Position numbers and translations under genes: made by a program. The notes below the pieces were generated by a model. The model did no database searches and was not told the DNA's origin. It saw nothing but the letters and a program-made list of their open reading frames with translations. A stretch of 64,000 nt of DNA. Source: Baylisascaris procyonis. Taxonomy: Eukaryota; Nematoda; Chromadorea; Rhabditida; Ascarididae. Where the stretch lies: positions 3,100,001-3,164,000 of the forward strand of contig JAZARR010000074.1 of NCBI GenBank assembly GCA_037389465.1, read 5' to 3'. This document shows positions 14,401 to 27,542 of the stretch, piece by piece (within the stretch, counting starts at the first letter, position 1; every line of letters begins with the position of its first letter).

Positions 14401-16997
14401 TGATAATTTGCAAAGGAATATAAAAATAACACTTTTGTTTCCTCTTACAGTTCCTTCTAATTTATCCGTCTGTCAATCATATAGACTTCGTTTTGACAAC
14501 TAATTTAAATGAGTTCATTGATTGCAACACTTTTTTTTTGAAAATTTCGTCTTTTCATTAGTTATGCTTAATTAGCTCGTTGGAGAACAACCTTTACTCT
14601 GATTCTGCAAATTATAAGAAAAAAGTGAAATTAAAAATTAATCAACTCGCCATATATTCATAGATCTAACTGTTGAGTTCTTTTTTTTTTTCAACATTAA
14701 AGGCACATAAATATCAAGCTTCTCCAATATTTTTCGAATTCACCATATTGATATTCTGAAACTATTTCAACACTTACATAATTGACCCATACAGTTCCAT
14801 TAGAGAACAGTGTGAGGTAAATATTACGTGAGGGTGAATCATGAATATCGGCAACTTTCGAATTCACGAAACAACTATTCGGCGTCCACAATCTCGATAG
14901 AACTGCTTCGTTGAGCGTTAAGTTACCTTTACAAGGTGATAAGTGACCGAAAGCGAGTTTCGAGTCATGCCAAATCTCGTTCACATACAAATCCATATGA
15001 AATTAATTCTCATCATTTAAACATAAATCGATATTTAATTACAATATTTGATGGTAGAATATTGATAAAGCGAAGACAGTTTTTCGCGAATGGTGAGAAT
15101 ATTCGGAAAAGAAAATCCACAACAAAGCGAACATTTTATTTAGACTGTTCTTAACGTGCTCAAAAATTGTCTAACACATTTGTTAATTGATCGGAAGTTG
15201 TACCCCTCAATTGAGATTCACCACAAGCGTATTTTTCCCTCTTTAAGCAGTGAGCATACATTTGCTCGTTGCCTCAATTTGTGGACTGCAGCACTTTAGC
15301 GTTTTGTGCATTTGCATCGTGAAGCATTTTTTTCTCAGTGCTTGCACTTCTGATTGTTCCTATCGATCGCAGTGGACCCTATTCGAAGTTACTCACCAAA
15401 AAAACTGCTATGTTTCTGCTCTCTTCATCAAATTCGTTGCATCCCATAAAATGTGTACACTGTGTTGAGGGTGTGATGTGATGCTCATCTATCTTATTCC
15501 ATGCTATTCGTCGTTTCAAGCAGCTCGTTGATATCTCTCTCAAAAGATAATTCAAAAACGTATTTGGTAAAAGAGGATTGGGGGAGATGAGGCAAAAGGA
15601 AAAAACAACTTGTATATGAGATGGGTGTTTTATTCGTTGATAATTTTGCTATGTTCGCCAAGAACTAAGATGATTCGGGTATCAAGTTTCTTTCCTAATC
15701 TGTTGATCGCTTGTGCAAAGTAAGGCGCGATGTCTGAACAGCTAAGCCAAGCCAAGCAATGTTTGATGCATCGTTATTTTGAATCACTCTTAATCAATGA
15801 TTAACTCAATAACATTGTCGATGGGATGAACCTTCAGAAAGGTGAACAGATAAAGTATTGCTATCATTTATCAACATCACTCATTGAAAGATTATTTAAG
15901 AGATTGCAGTGGTAACAGCCATCGGGTAAAGCGTGTTGTGTTGAGGAATGGAAAACACGCCTCGAATTGCTTTAAAGTTCCTCTTCTGTCCTCTTCGGGA
16001 ACATTGATTCAATTAAATTCTTATGCAATACGATTCTCATCTATACTCATCATCGTCTTCAAGAACAGAACAAAAAAACTTCTGTGATAGTTAAATATTT
16101 TATAATTACCACGAAATCGTTTGTCCTTTCAGAAATCGAGGAAATGTCTTGAATCCAAAATTCCACATTGATTGGTACTCCTCCCTTGGCACCTTAAACT
16201 CCACGATAATTGGTACTCCTCTTTTGGGATTTGAAATTTCCGATTGCTTCTGATTAAAATAATTATCTGTGGTGCATATTTATCTCCAACATTATCATCA
16301 TCGGCAACTCATTGAACAATAAACAGTCATCCAGCCATATCTTGTCTCATCACGAATTTCTCATAAACTACTCAATAAAAGCTATGAAGTTGACGCATCG
16401 ATAAAATTAAAGCTTTCAATCAATAGATGTGAGGATGCTAAAAAAATGTTGGCCTCCACGTTTTCGCATCGAATAATGCCTTTCAGTTCAAAAATTGAGA
16501 TAAATATTACATTTTAAATAGATAGACCATGTTCCCCTTATAAACCCATACAACATGACAATAATACCGCAGTTTTATAGATGCTGTCATCAGTTGCGTT
16601 TAATAACTTATAATCAGGCGAAGCACTATGCAAAAATACTTCTACATCGATTTCTATACGATATCTCAGAATATTCTAGAAATCAACTTCAACCGTTAAT
16701 TTTTGATCAATTCGATTGTCTTCCCATTCATTCATCTTATTCACCTCAAATAATTGAAGATAAAAAGTGAACAAAAAACGGTGAACCTGGGATGCGATGT
16801 TTATTATAAGCCGATCCGTCGATGAGCTTTGCTAGGACTGATGCATCGGATGTGCAATTGTTTCGATTATATTTAGCACTGCTATATTTATGTCCATTTG
16901 CCGGAGAATGGTCAAAATGAATACTCTGTGAGTCGACTAGTCGATACTGGACAAGAATTGCAGCAAATATACTCAAAGAAAAGCGATTAATCCGCAT
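8478..16997 (-). CDS. Cys-loop ligand-gated anion channel subunit (ACC/LGC-type), complete
   Basis: Eight minus-strand exons give one open frame of 398 residues: 16997-16787, 16180-16110, 14996-14778, 13919-13837, 12076-11947, 11708-11596, 10645-10503, 8704-8478 (TGA). Exon 1 has a signal peptide ([16 protein letters not shown]). Exon 3 has [15 protein letters not shown] and [12 protein letters not shown]. Exon 4 holds the Cys-loop, two Cys 13 residues apart around MDLSNFPMD. Exon 5 has EVRMRW and INLPDFDI. Exon 6 has [13 protein letters not shown] and M1 ([15 protein letters not shown]). Exon 7 has M2 ([15 protein letters not shown]) and [10 protein letters not shown]. Exon 8 has M3, a loop of about 30 residues, and M4. 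The family forms plasma-membrane pentamers; chloride selectivity is inferred from the M2 entrance. [13 protein letters not shown] resembles the worm acetylcholine/amine-gated chloride group; the ligand cannot be read. Oddities: exon 3 lacks an AG acceptor, the usual PAR is QAR, and the exon 2 acceptor is duplicated. Confidence 0.94.
9089..9135. repeat. Tetranucleotide-like (TTTA)/(TTTC) tract
   Basis: Low-complexity run of tttatttatttatctatttc type, inside the last channel intron (8705-10502). Confidence 0.7.
9398..9571. repeat. Degenerate 22-bp minisatellite, about eight copies
   Basis: About eight head-to-tail units of 21-23 bases fit the consensus cgatcaaatttccatttcac. Each starts with cgr/gat and ends with ttacac or ttcgcat. 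Copies differ at several positions, so the array is old. It sits in the last intron of the channel gene. Confidence 0.8.
16158..16235 (-). repeat. 38-39 bp imperfect tandem duplication over a splice acceptor and exon start
   Basis: Two copies (about 16158-16196 and 16196-16235) share ttggtactcctc and flanks at roughly three bases in four. The copy nearer the downstream exons supplies the start of channel exon 2 at 16180. The other copy repeats the acceptor and first codons, but it lies 38 bases away and so is out of frame. Confidence 0.75.
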
Positions 16998-19900
16998 ACT
17001 CCTTCCTATTTGGTAGGACGATTGTGGTGAGCTATGATTCGGGAATGCACAAAATCCTACACAATATCAACAGTTGCCGCAGCATTGCTGAAAGCGATTG
17101 ACATGCTCGATGTGGCCAATGTAGCTGCGTTTATCGCGATGCTCATCCACGATTGTCATGCGGTGATTTATGTGGATTTAAATATAGCCAGCATTCTCTG
17201 AATCGCTTTCAATAAGCCTAAAATCATTTGCAGTGAGTTGCTAGCATAAATTATGGTGAGTTCCACTTCTTTGATGACGTAAACTTGCTCGACTAAACTC
17301 GTCGCTCAACAGCAATTAATGAATCATATCCACATTGGTGTAATAGGAAAAGAACACTTCATTTGCGAGTTGGTGACAGATGCCAGTGGAATAATTTGTG
17401 CGATAAATGATTTTAAATGAGTTATGAGATGAGTGTTTACTTTACTTTTAAGTGTGCTAAAATCTGAATGCACTGATATGATTATAACGGATTAGAGGCA
17501 GTGATGCAGAAAAGAGTTACTCTCCCTTCAATGAAGCCATTTATGCATTTCTAAGCAAAAATTCATTATTTCGATCTGGGAGTGTATAATTTAAAATGCT
17601 TTTTCAACTTTTTTCACTCAAATTTCACCACACCAAGCATCCCAAAGAGGACGTAATATCTCATTGTGAAACAGAATCGGCACCTACATAGAATGAGTTA
17701 ACCGATGCATGTAAAAATGTTAGATAACGAATGTGAATTCAGTATACTGTTTATAAATTTGAAAAGATTCGGAACTCAAATACACCGCTGAATAAAAACT
17801 CGTAAATATTTGAGTTTTCGACAGAAGGGATGAATAATCTAGCGATTTAAGCAGCACGTTTGATAGAGACATAGCAGTTAGGCCAATGGGATACATGAAG
17901 AAAGAAAAAGCGAAAATCTTAAAGAAAGAACTGCAAAACAACCATTGCTAGAGCATAAACATAAGGAACATAATACATGAGATCTAGAGATCAAAAGGTT
18001 TTAGGCTTGTATTGAGAATGACTGAAGGTTAATTGAGACACTATTTTATTTAACGTAAAAGTATATTGTAGTCATAAGAAAATTCGCTGCTACGTACTAG
18101 CAAACGTATCTTTGAGGTTGAACATTCCCCACAAACCATCTTAAGTTTGAACAGAGGAATCACAATTTACCCTGTTTTACATATATAATCGCAAGAAACT
18201 TGGATTATTAAGTTCATTTCATCCTTAATGCTCCCTTAATGCTTACTCTTGAAAACATGTAGGTAAATCGCATTTCGTAAACGGATGCCTCATAGGCAAT
18301 GAGTTCAAAATTGTAATATTCGAAGCTTCAGAAGTGACCAATTTTTGACTAATTGAAGGGAAAGTTGGAGAAATTATTTTCAGCCTTCATTCATATTGAT
18401 TTCACTATTTCTACCTTATTACACCTTGAAAGCGGAAGTCGTATTGAGCTTATTGATGTTATTGGCGAACGTATCACTTTGTCTCATTGCGTGCACCGAC
18501 AGTAATCAACAAAGCAAATGAGCAAAATTATTTTCAAGGCTGAAATAAAAAAGTCATTGTAGTTGCAAAGGAAATAGTCGTTCACTTTTAATGAGGCTTA
18601 ATCTTCTCAGAGATGGCGCAACATCGTTTCGATTTCTACGCATTAATGGCATTAAAACATCGAAATGCATTTAAAATTGCTCTTCTTTTTTTTGCAAATA
18701 TCCAGCAAGAGAAATCGAGGAAATATTACAAAAGAGGCGCTTAAACTTAGCGATATTAGTTGCTTCAACGAAATGATTTTATCAGCTTTTATTCAATTTC
18801 CATCAAATTTAATTTATAAAAGCGGTTGCTATGGTAGCATTCATTTAACTCCGATGAATAATCACGCCGAGCATGTGAACTTCATGATAGCCTTGTGGAA
18901 AAAAGGCGAAAAAAAACATCTAAGAGGAGCTTGCGTGATATGCACTCCTGCAAGCAAATGTCATCCACAGGAGTTACTGAAGCATCAGGTCATCCAATGG
19001 TGTAGTAAACACATCAATCAGAATGCTACAAAACTTAGCGCATATAATCTGCACCACAGAATAGCCCTCTAATACCAGCTGTGAATTTCATGCATGAACA
19101 TCTAAAGCAGTTATGTGTATATGAGCCAAAACATTTCATGTATTTTTTGAGCGATCGGGTCGCTGGGCCATTCGTTGGGCTATAAAATGAGCATAAAAAG
19201 AAAAACAGAACATTTGCCGAAGGTACAAATGGTCGGTTTGATGGAGTAGTGAATTAGCCTATTATTGTGCAGCTTTTACTATTTAATGGGTAAACTATAA
19301 AAGTGGGTAGTTTGACGGATGAGATTGCAGTAGCGCATATCGCGGCAGCATCTCTTACAGAACCATCGGTTTCTTATCTATATCTGACAGGTGCAAAATG
19401 AGATGCAATCCTTGTGACATTTATGAAAGGCTTTGACTCGCCTTTAAATGAACATTACTCTTTTCCGAATTGATGGATCACATCGGAATTTAGTACAGAC
19501 AATCGGCCTACAAGGGAAATTATGTGCGTCAATTTGATCACTTCAAAGGTTTCAAATGGGAAATTATCAGAAAAGTGGACAAACATGGACACACAAATGA
19601 GTGTTATTATAGTGCACTTTGCAGACGCTTATTGTCATTACCTATATCCTTAATTAAAGGGAAAAGATATGAGGATACTAACTAAAAGAAAACACTGAAA
19701 CATAAAGCAATATCAAATCTGAAGCGCTATTCTGTAAGCTTATTCACCTCCTCGACACTTAACGCAAAGAAGACTACACCACAAGTGAATAAATTTCCTT
19801 CAGATCAATGGATAATACCTGTCAGTATGAGATAAAACTCGGCTTAATCTTTACGAAACTGTTCGAACATTTATGCCTCATTCAGCATATATGGCATCAA

Positions 19901-20135
19901 GAAAAGTTTGATGCAGACTAAATATCGCTTTGGAAAAAACAAAACCAGTGAAAAACATATTGAAACATCTGCCCGACCGGAGTACAGCTGTGAGGTTTTT
20001 TAAAGAAGCCATATTATATGAGCAGAGTTCTGGTGAAGCAGAACAAAGGCTCATTAGCCGCAAAAACCATAAAATTACTAAAAATTTATGAACTAAAGAG
20101 AAGAAACTCTCACGATTAGTCCGAAGCATCTTCCC

Positions 20136-20140
<5 letters not shown>

Positions 20141-20190
<50 letters not shown>
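20141..20190. repeat. (TA)25 microsatellite
   Basis: Uninterrupted TA dinucleotides over 50 bases. They give spurious Tyr-Ile open frames. Confidence 0.97.
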
Positions 20191-20192
<2 letters not shown>

Positions 20193-23100
20193 AAGTAGGT
20201 CCATTATGCTTATTATGGACGACATCGAAAACGGCCAACGGTTATGAGGATATTTGAGAGTGATGTGGACGAGAAGGTCGGCGTAACGGCCGCAGTAACG
20301 ACTTCGAGGCCAAAAAATCTTAAGAAGAGAGATCAATAGAACAACAAGTTAAAAGAATTTTAAAACCGTTATCCGTTAAAAATGTCGGCAATGTTTTTGT
20401 GAACAAGTACTTTCTAAATATTTCACCAATATCAAATATTGTTGAAGAATATTAGTCGATAGTTTATGGCGGGCCGCAGATGTAGTTTAAAAGTGAGATA
20501 TTTCAACGCGACTTTTTCCTTATGGGAAGTCATTTTCTGCGCTAGAAAACTCGCTTCTTTCATTGCGATGATATATTTCGGATGAAGAAAGATTTGGAAG
20601 GAACAAATAAATGCTTTCAAATAAAATCACACAATATGCCATAAATATCTTCAGGATGTTTTACAGCAAAAACTTTCCACGAAGAGATTTTGTAAGAAAA
20701 TGTTCTTGAGATAATCGATTAGGAAATAAACGAATCGGTAACCTTTTTGTTGGTAAAAAAATGTCAAGCACTGATTATCAGTCAATACATCGTTGCTATG
20801 ATTCCCTTCGAGATAGAATTGCTCGGTCAACGTTCATTGATCTACTCGTTTCATGTGAGAAATGAGTATGTGTTATTGCTAGCTTTGAGTCTGCATAAGA
20901 AAACCATAGTAATATAAACTTTGTATCGATAGTGTTCTCACAATAAACGCTCTAAAGTAGCGTCATAAATGCATAAACTCTAAAATCTTGCACTTTAGCT
21001 TTTTGTTTCCTATAACTTCTTTGCGACCAGAAACAAACAAGATGAAAATTGATGTCGCTAAATTAATAAAATATGAGCTCTAGCGATCACTTTCGCTAGC
21101 TAAACTGATGCAGCAATCTAAGCAAATTTCAATAGAATTGACCATTCATATAAATCTTTCGAATCGAAGTGGTTCTAAAGTGAGGATTCAAGCAGTGCCA
21201 GTGATAACAATTTAACCAGTGATAATTTGACTGCAAGTTGTAGGTGCACTCTGCAATTTCTATAATTCCTTCAGAGGATGAAAGTTCAATTCGAAAATTG
21301 TTGCTCACGATCATTCTTTGGCAAATTCAATAAATTTTGCAAAAGCAGCTTAGAAAGCCGCCAGTTGAACCTAACGAACAAAAAAAAAAAACCAATGAAG
21401 CGCTCATATGCACACATTATATACGAGTAAAAAAAATAGTCTATGATGCGTCGTGCAAGTGTAAGGTTGATTTCAAGCAGAAGTTGCTTTCGTAATGCAA
21501 CGAATCGTTTCCAAGAACGGAGTCAATATGCCTTGTCAACTCGGAAAAACTACTGAAGGTTATGATTTTCATCTAAGAATTCACAATAAACGTCTCCTTA
21601 TAAGAAGGGTTTTATTAAAGCAGAGGTTATGTTATTTTCAAAAACTCTCGCGATCTGAAGAAATATCATGTGTATTTATATATTTCAAAAGCAGCATATA
21701 TAATATAACAAAATACTTGTGGTTGCTGAATGAGGAGGGAGATTCATTCAATGTAAAATCGTGCATCATCACCGTTCCCTTCAGCTCACATAGAACATTA
21801 TTTAATCTCTCTCATCTCTTCATTTCGTATGACTAATTAATCAGTTTTTTTTTTCATTCCGAAGCAAAAATGATTTTCATGAACAAGCAAAATTATTAAG
21901 AACCTTTGAAGACATTCCCATGAGCAGTACTTTCATAGAAGCCAAAATCAATAATATTTGCGGGGCATGAACATATGGTCCTCAGTAATTTTCGTAATGA
22001 ACGATATTAGTAAATGAAGCTAATTAAGAATGACAAGTAAGAATTTACCCTCTAAGTTTTTAAAGCTGATTGACACCGTCGTGCGGCAATAATAATTTAT
22101 ATGTGATTATCGCTAAGAATGCCCTTAATGCTGAGTTTGCTAAGAATGACATCATCAACCAAGTTTTTTCGAAATCGCATACTGCACGTACGCTATTCTT
22201 GGTATTCATTCACGCATATGGACGACGATGTTTCCTGGTGCATCATTGCATTGTCGAATCAGCGCATAAAATTGAAATTCATAGGCGACCACAAACAATT
22301 GTATTTATAGGTTCTATTGTTTACATGATTCAATATTGTTGTTTAGGAATTAAGGCACCTATCGTCAAAATAGAGACAACAAACAAAGGCAAAGCGAATG
22401 GAAAAATATGCCATCGTGGCCGGTATGACGCATGTCGCATCCACCACATTCGTTGCATCGTATTCCACCACGATGCATTTCCGACGCATCACTGCTAATT
22501 GAGCACCAGCCTATTACGCACATGAAATAACGGAATTAAATGAGCATAAAATGCGAACAGAGGAACTACACTAGTCACTACAACATTCAAATAACTGAAA
22601 AAAACACGCAATACACAGCTTGATAAGTGATGAATAGTAGCTGTCCGACCATTAAAATATGGCCACAGAGAGGGGTAAAATAGCGGTTATGCGGCAGAAA
22701 CGCTATCGGTGCCAGTTTAGTTCAGTAGAACGAACAACACCTAATATGACCGGCTATAGATGATGCACTGTTCTCTGTAAGGGTTGTTCCGCTGGAAGCG
22801 CGATTAGTATTTTTGAATTATGGGAAAAATAGAGAACAATTTAGCGAGGGGTTCCAAGTATGTAATTGCATACGAAAATGAATGTTATTCTAAGTTACTC
22901 ACATTTTAATATGAACTGCTTTGAACGTGCGGATCCCCCCACCCTTATATCGCCGACTTCCACTTGAATCTTTTCTTTAAAAACGCATTTCTATGCACTT
23001 CACAAGTTATATTAACTTTGTATCGCACGAAAATCGTTTCTGATAGTTACGCCTTAGCAAAAGGATAGGGTAAACGATTCAAAGGTGGAATTATCGACCC

Positions 23101-26100
23101 AATTCCCTTTTCATTAGTGTAAATATTTCATTCCATGCTTTGAGCATAAAAGAAAGCTGGTCGCTAAATAAATAAATATTGATGCATTGAACGATGCTCG
23201 CAAGGATGGAATGAATTGAGACTGCTGACATGAAGCGTCGAGATAAATGATTAGCAAAATGAAAAAGGTATTGACGCTCTCGATGTATGACGAAATCATC
23301 TATACATATCTTAAATGCATTTCTGAGCATGAGGCTATGGTAGTGCACGATGAAAGTCGACGAAAAGAAAAACAGGTGAACAGCAGTTTTAACGTTTATT
23401 TTATGGGTAGTGTAATACTAGGTTGCAACCGATGCTGCATCAAAACTAAACGCATCTTGAACGCAGCCGTCGGCTATCAACCATAGACGGCCGTTTGAGA
23501 CCTAACTTCGATTGCGACCGGATACATCTCAAACAATATCGTCCGTCTGCAAATCAATGTCATTCAATCACTCGATTCCATTGCCACTTTGCTAGGCGAC
23601 TATATAATCACTGAAATTCCTCAAGGCAGCCTACTGAGTTTGTGAAACTAACAGGCGGATGAACGAATATATAGTCAGAGATATGCCACATTGCACTAAA
23701 TGGAAATTGATAAATATGAATTTTAAAGTTACAACAAATTACCAAAAAAAAAGCGAAATTAAGGAAAATTTTATATGCATTTGCATATTTGCAATTTGAG
23801 GAGCTCGACTGAATAGATCACACATAGCAAAGTGCTTATAACTTCACATATGCTGCGAAGAGACTTGTAAGCATTCGAAAATCATAAATTATCGAGCATC
23901 GCTGCAGGCAATCGATTGCCCGTTAACGTTTTCATAGAAAAAAAAATTTTTTTTACGACTCCCAGCATCCTTTTTTTTTCTTTTATTACAAATTTCAAGT
24001 GCGTCTGTGTATGAATATCTCCCTTCACTTCTCATAATCCTGCTCGCATTGCAACACTCATTTCATTTATATATAGTTTTCATTATACTTCTTTCACGGC
24101 TCTGTAATTAAAGTTTCTACGCATCATAGACAGTGTAGAAATTTTTTGGTTCGCTTTTTTTTTGAAAGATATTTATGTCCTAAAGCAATTTGACTTATCA
24201 CAATAGTTCTTGCTGATTAAAAATTTTATGCGAAACATTTCAGTTTCCAGACAACGAAATTTTTTACTCAAACATTTTCTTAACGATATTATTAAGAGGA
24301 TCACCTATAGACGTATTTTTCATAATCGATTTAATAAAATAATTTGGTTGTCTGAAACAGCATAGACGTTGATAGAAATAGTTGAAGAAATAAATGAACG
24401 AGGCAATGAGCGATATAAATTTGCTCGAACGTCAAACGCAGATCGAATTCGCTATTTTGGCTTTGAAAAGTGCTTCAATATTAAACAACTTGTAAATAAC
24501 AATAGATAGGGAAGCTTATCGTTTAACAGTTTAAGAGTAAATGATTATGGAATTGAAATGTTAGAGTGGCATAATCGCTAATCAATTCCTAGTGGAAAAC
24601 CTAAATATTTTCTGTGGTTAGAGAGATATGACGCAAATCGACTGCAAAAAAGAAAAGCGAAATTGGCGCTCCCTCCGTCTCCTGTTAGAAATTGTGGTGC
24701 AAACGCCGCTCTTCTTAGTGCGCTCAAAAGTTTGCATTGTAGCTGTTACTCCTTTTATTATGCGTTATGAATGAATATTTCCGCACTATTGGGTTTCAAT
24801 ATCTCTCATTTCAGTCGACATTTCAATTGTTTAAGTTACCCATAGACTTCCATCCGGAACGTGCATCAAGCTTCGTTTTGCGAGCAGAACGCAAATATCT
24901 GCGCTTTCATGAGCCAGGACTCTTTAAATCTTTAGATTCAATGCAAAGCTATGGAAATTTGTTCAACGCAAATATGATCGGTTGAAGTTTTACTATACAG
25001 CTATTTTTTGCAAGTAGCCGAGTTGGCTGAACTCACTAAACCAGCAACTTGGTGAAATTTATTGGACCAATAAACTCCGGGCATTGTACCGGGGACAGCG
25101 TAAGTGCTCCAATACAATAGAGAAATAAGATTGTTGAATGCGATAATGTTTTAAAAAGAGAATTTCAGAAAAGAGAATGGCGGCAGTATCTTCAAAACTG
25201 CAAAATCTTTTCAAACATTGTTTGAGTGTAAAGTCAGTAATAAAGGCAATGAATGCCTATTACAGTAGAAAAGTAAAGAAATGAATAAAATAAATGTATC
25301 ATAAGAACATAATCAGAAACAAAGGCAATAGCATCTCTCAATAAGTTTAACAGCTTAATTTGAAAATTACAGAAAAGTGAATGATGGAACTCGCTTGGAA
25401 GTGTATCTTTCGAGCATAAGGAATTTGTGATTTTGTTAGTGCGTTAACAAAACTGTAAAACGCTGAATTGAATTATAAAACATTCACGTTATTCATTACT
25501 CTTCCTATATTTTGTTGTGGCATCCACAGAGATGTATAGTAGAAAAGAGAACGAATATCAAGTTCAAATTCGATAAAGATTACAATACAGTGAAATACGG
25601 GGCCATTGTTACCTATGGTTGCACTTAAACCTCTAAACTCTAGCAAACATTTCAAAATTGCAAGCAAAAAGTCAATATTATTTTAAAATGAGGCGCGGAA
25701 TCAAACTATTGCAAGGTTTCACAGTAGAATTAATTGCACTTAATTGCATTCATCATTAGCTATATGCAGATAATTTTTTTTTTCATTTTGTTGCAGTTTG
25801 GACGATGACAAAAGTGCGCTTACGGCAATGTTGTTATACTCGTATTCGTGTTATACTCTTGCTCGTGTTATACTCGTTATTGCGAAGTTTTTGTTGCAAG
25901 AAAAAGTTTCACTTTATTCTTTGCAAATCTTCTTGTGTGGAATTACATAAATTCGTTAGTATGCAACATATTTTTATTAAATTCAACGCTCTCGTGACAA
26001 TATGCGTATGCTTCTTTATACGAAAGAAACAACTCGCAACAAAAATCTTTCATTATGAGACGGAAAAATCCAACATTACTATGGTATCTTTACCGTAAAT

Positions 26101-27399
26101 TCTTTTTTTTTTTCATTTTTGGGAAGATCTCCTAACGAATATGATAGGATTTCAGGATTTTCAGAGAATACCATCAGTGAATAGCGAGTAAGATTTCTTC
26201 TGTTTTAACGTTTAGTGAGGTAAAAAAGAATGAATATTTTGAACGAAACATCCCAATGCGAGACTGACGAACGATTGTGAAGGCTTTGAAGCGAATGCGC
26301 AGAGACAACCGACCGACCATGCGCCATTAGCGGTTCCGCCCATAGTTGCACTTTTTAACGCGAAATCAGTCTGCATACGTTAGTGCTTCGATCAAAGTGA
26401 CTCGCTTAGGAAACATCATCTAGATGCCTTAAACTTTGGCGGGGAAACGTTTTATAAGCTCGAGGCATAATACTTGCCGATTACGAAACAAGCAGTCAAA
26501 TATTTTTGGGCTTTGTTAGCAAGTTTGAAACATGGTTATGTGGGCACCAGGCCGTCTACCGTTCGTACTTGTAGTCTGTCGATCTGGATGAATCACAAGG
26601 AAGAAAACATATGAGCACGAAAGGACGAGTTTCCACGCATATTTTTATTGGATTGTACTCTCCACTTCGTATCCCCATGGTAACCAAAACTGCAACCAAT
26701 TGATATTGAAAACATTGCTAGCAAACTATTACTAGAGAACATAAGCCATGCAATATGTGTGAATTGTTGGGTTAGCTTCCTTCAGACGGCAATGTTACAA
26801 GCACGAAGAAATAGTTGGTGATATTGTCCAATAGGCAATTTTTTTACCTTTCACAAATTTGTAACCGGAAGTAAGGTATGGAGCTTTCAGGTTGATGTCT
26901 CTGCAGATGTACTATCATATTTGTCAAATATTTTGAACCAATGAATCAAAATAGCCGTGATGATGAAAGTTCGTGAACACAATTCCAGCTGCAAGCTATT
27001 TTCTGCATCGGCTTGCATGCTAATTCGACTACTTCCAGAACAGCGAAATTCATTCGCGCACTGGATATGCATATAAATTTCGAAATGAACATTTGAGAAC
27101 AGATCGGTAAGGTGGGGTGGAAAAAGATTGCGCTATTTATAGTCTTCTCCTGCCTTTGGACGCACTGCCATGGAGTGCAAATTTTCTGGCACTTTTCTCA
27201 CTGATTTCCCACTCTTTTCATTTGCTACAAGAATTTCGGTCATATTAGGTTGAAATGTGATGATACGAAAGACTTTTAACGCTGTAAAACTTAATTCGCA
27301 TTTTGCCTAAATAATCTCACAACTGAGATATGCAAATACATAGTCAAATTCTTCAGAAGCGTTATCCCCACAAAGTGGCAAAATCTTCATGAAAATCAG

Positions 27400-27542
<143 letters not shown>

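Noticed and set aside
18665..19072. 135-codon plus-strand open frame
   Set aside because: No motif, no splice context and poor composition; WC near its end does not make a zinc finger with partners.
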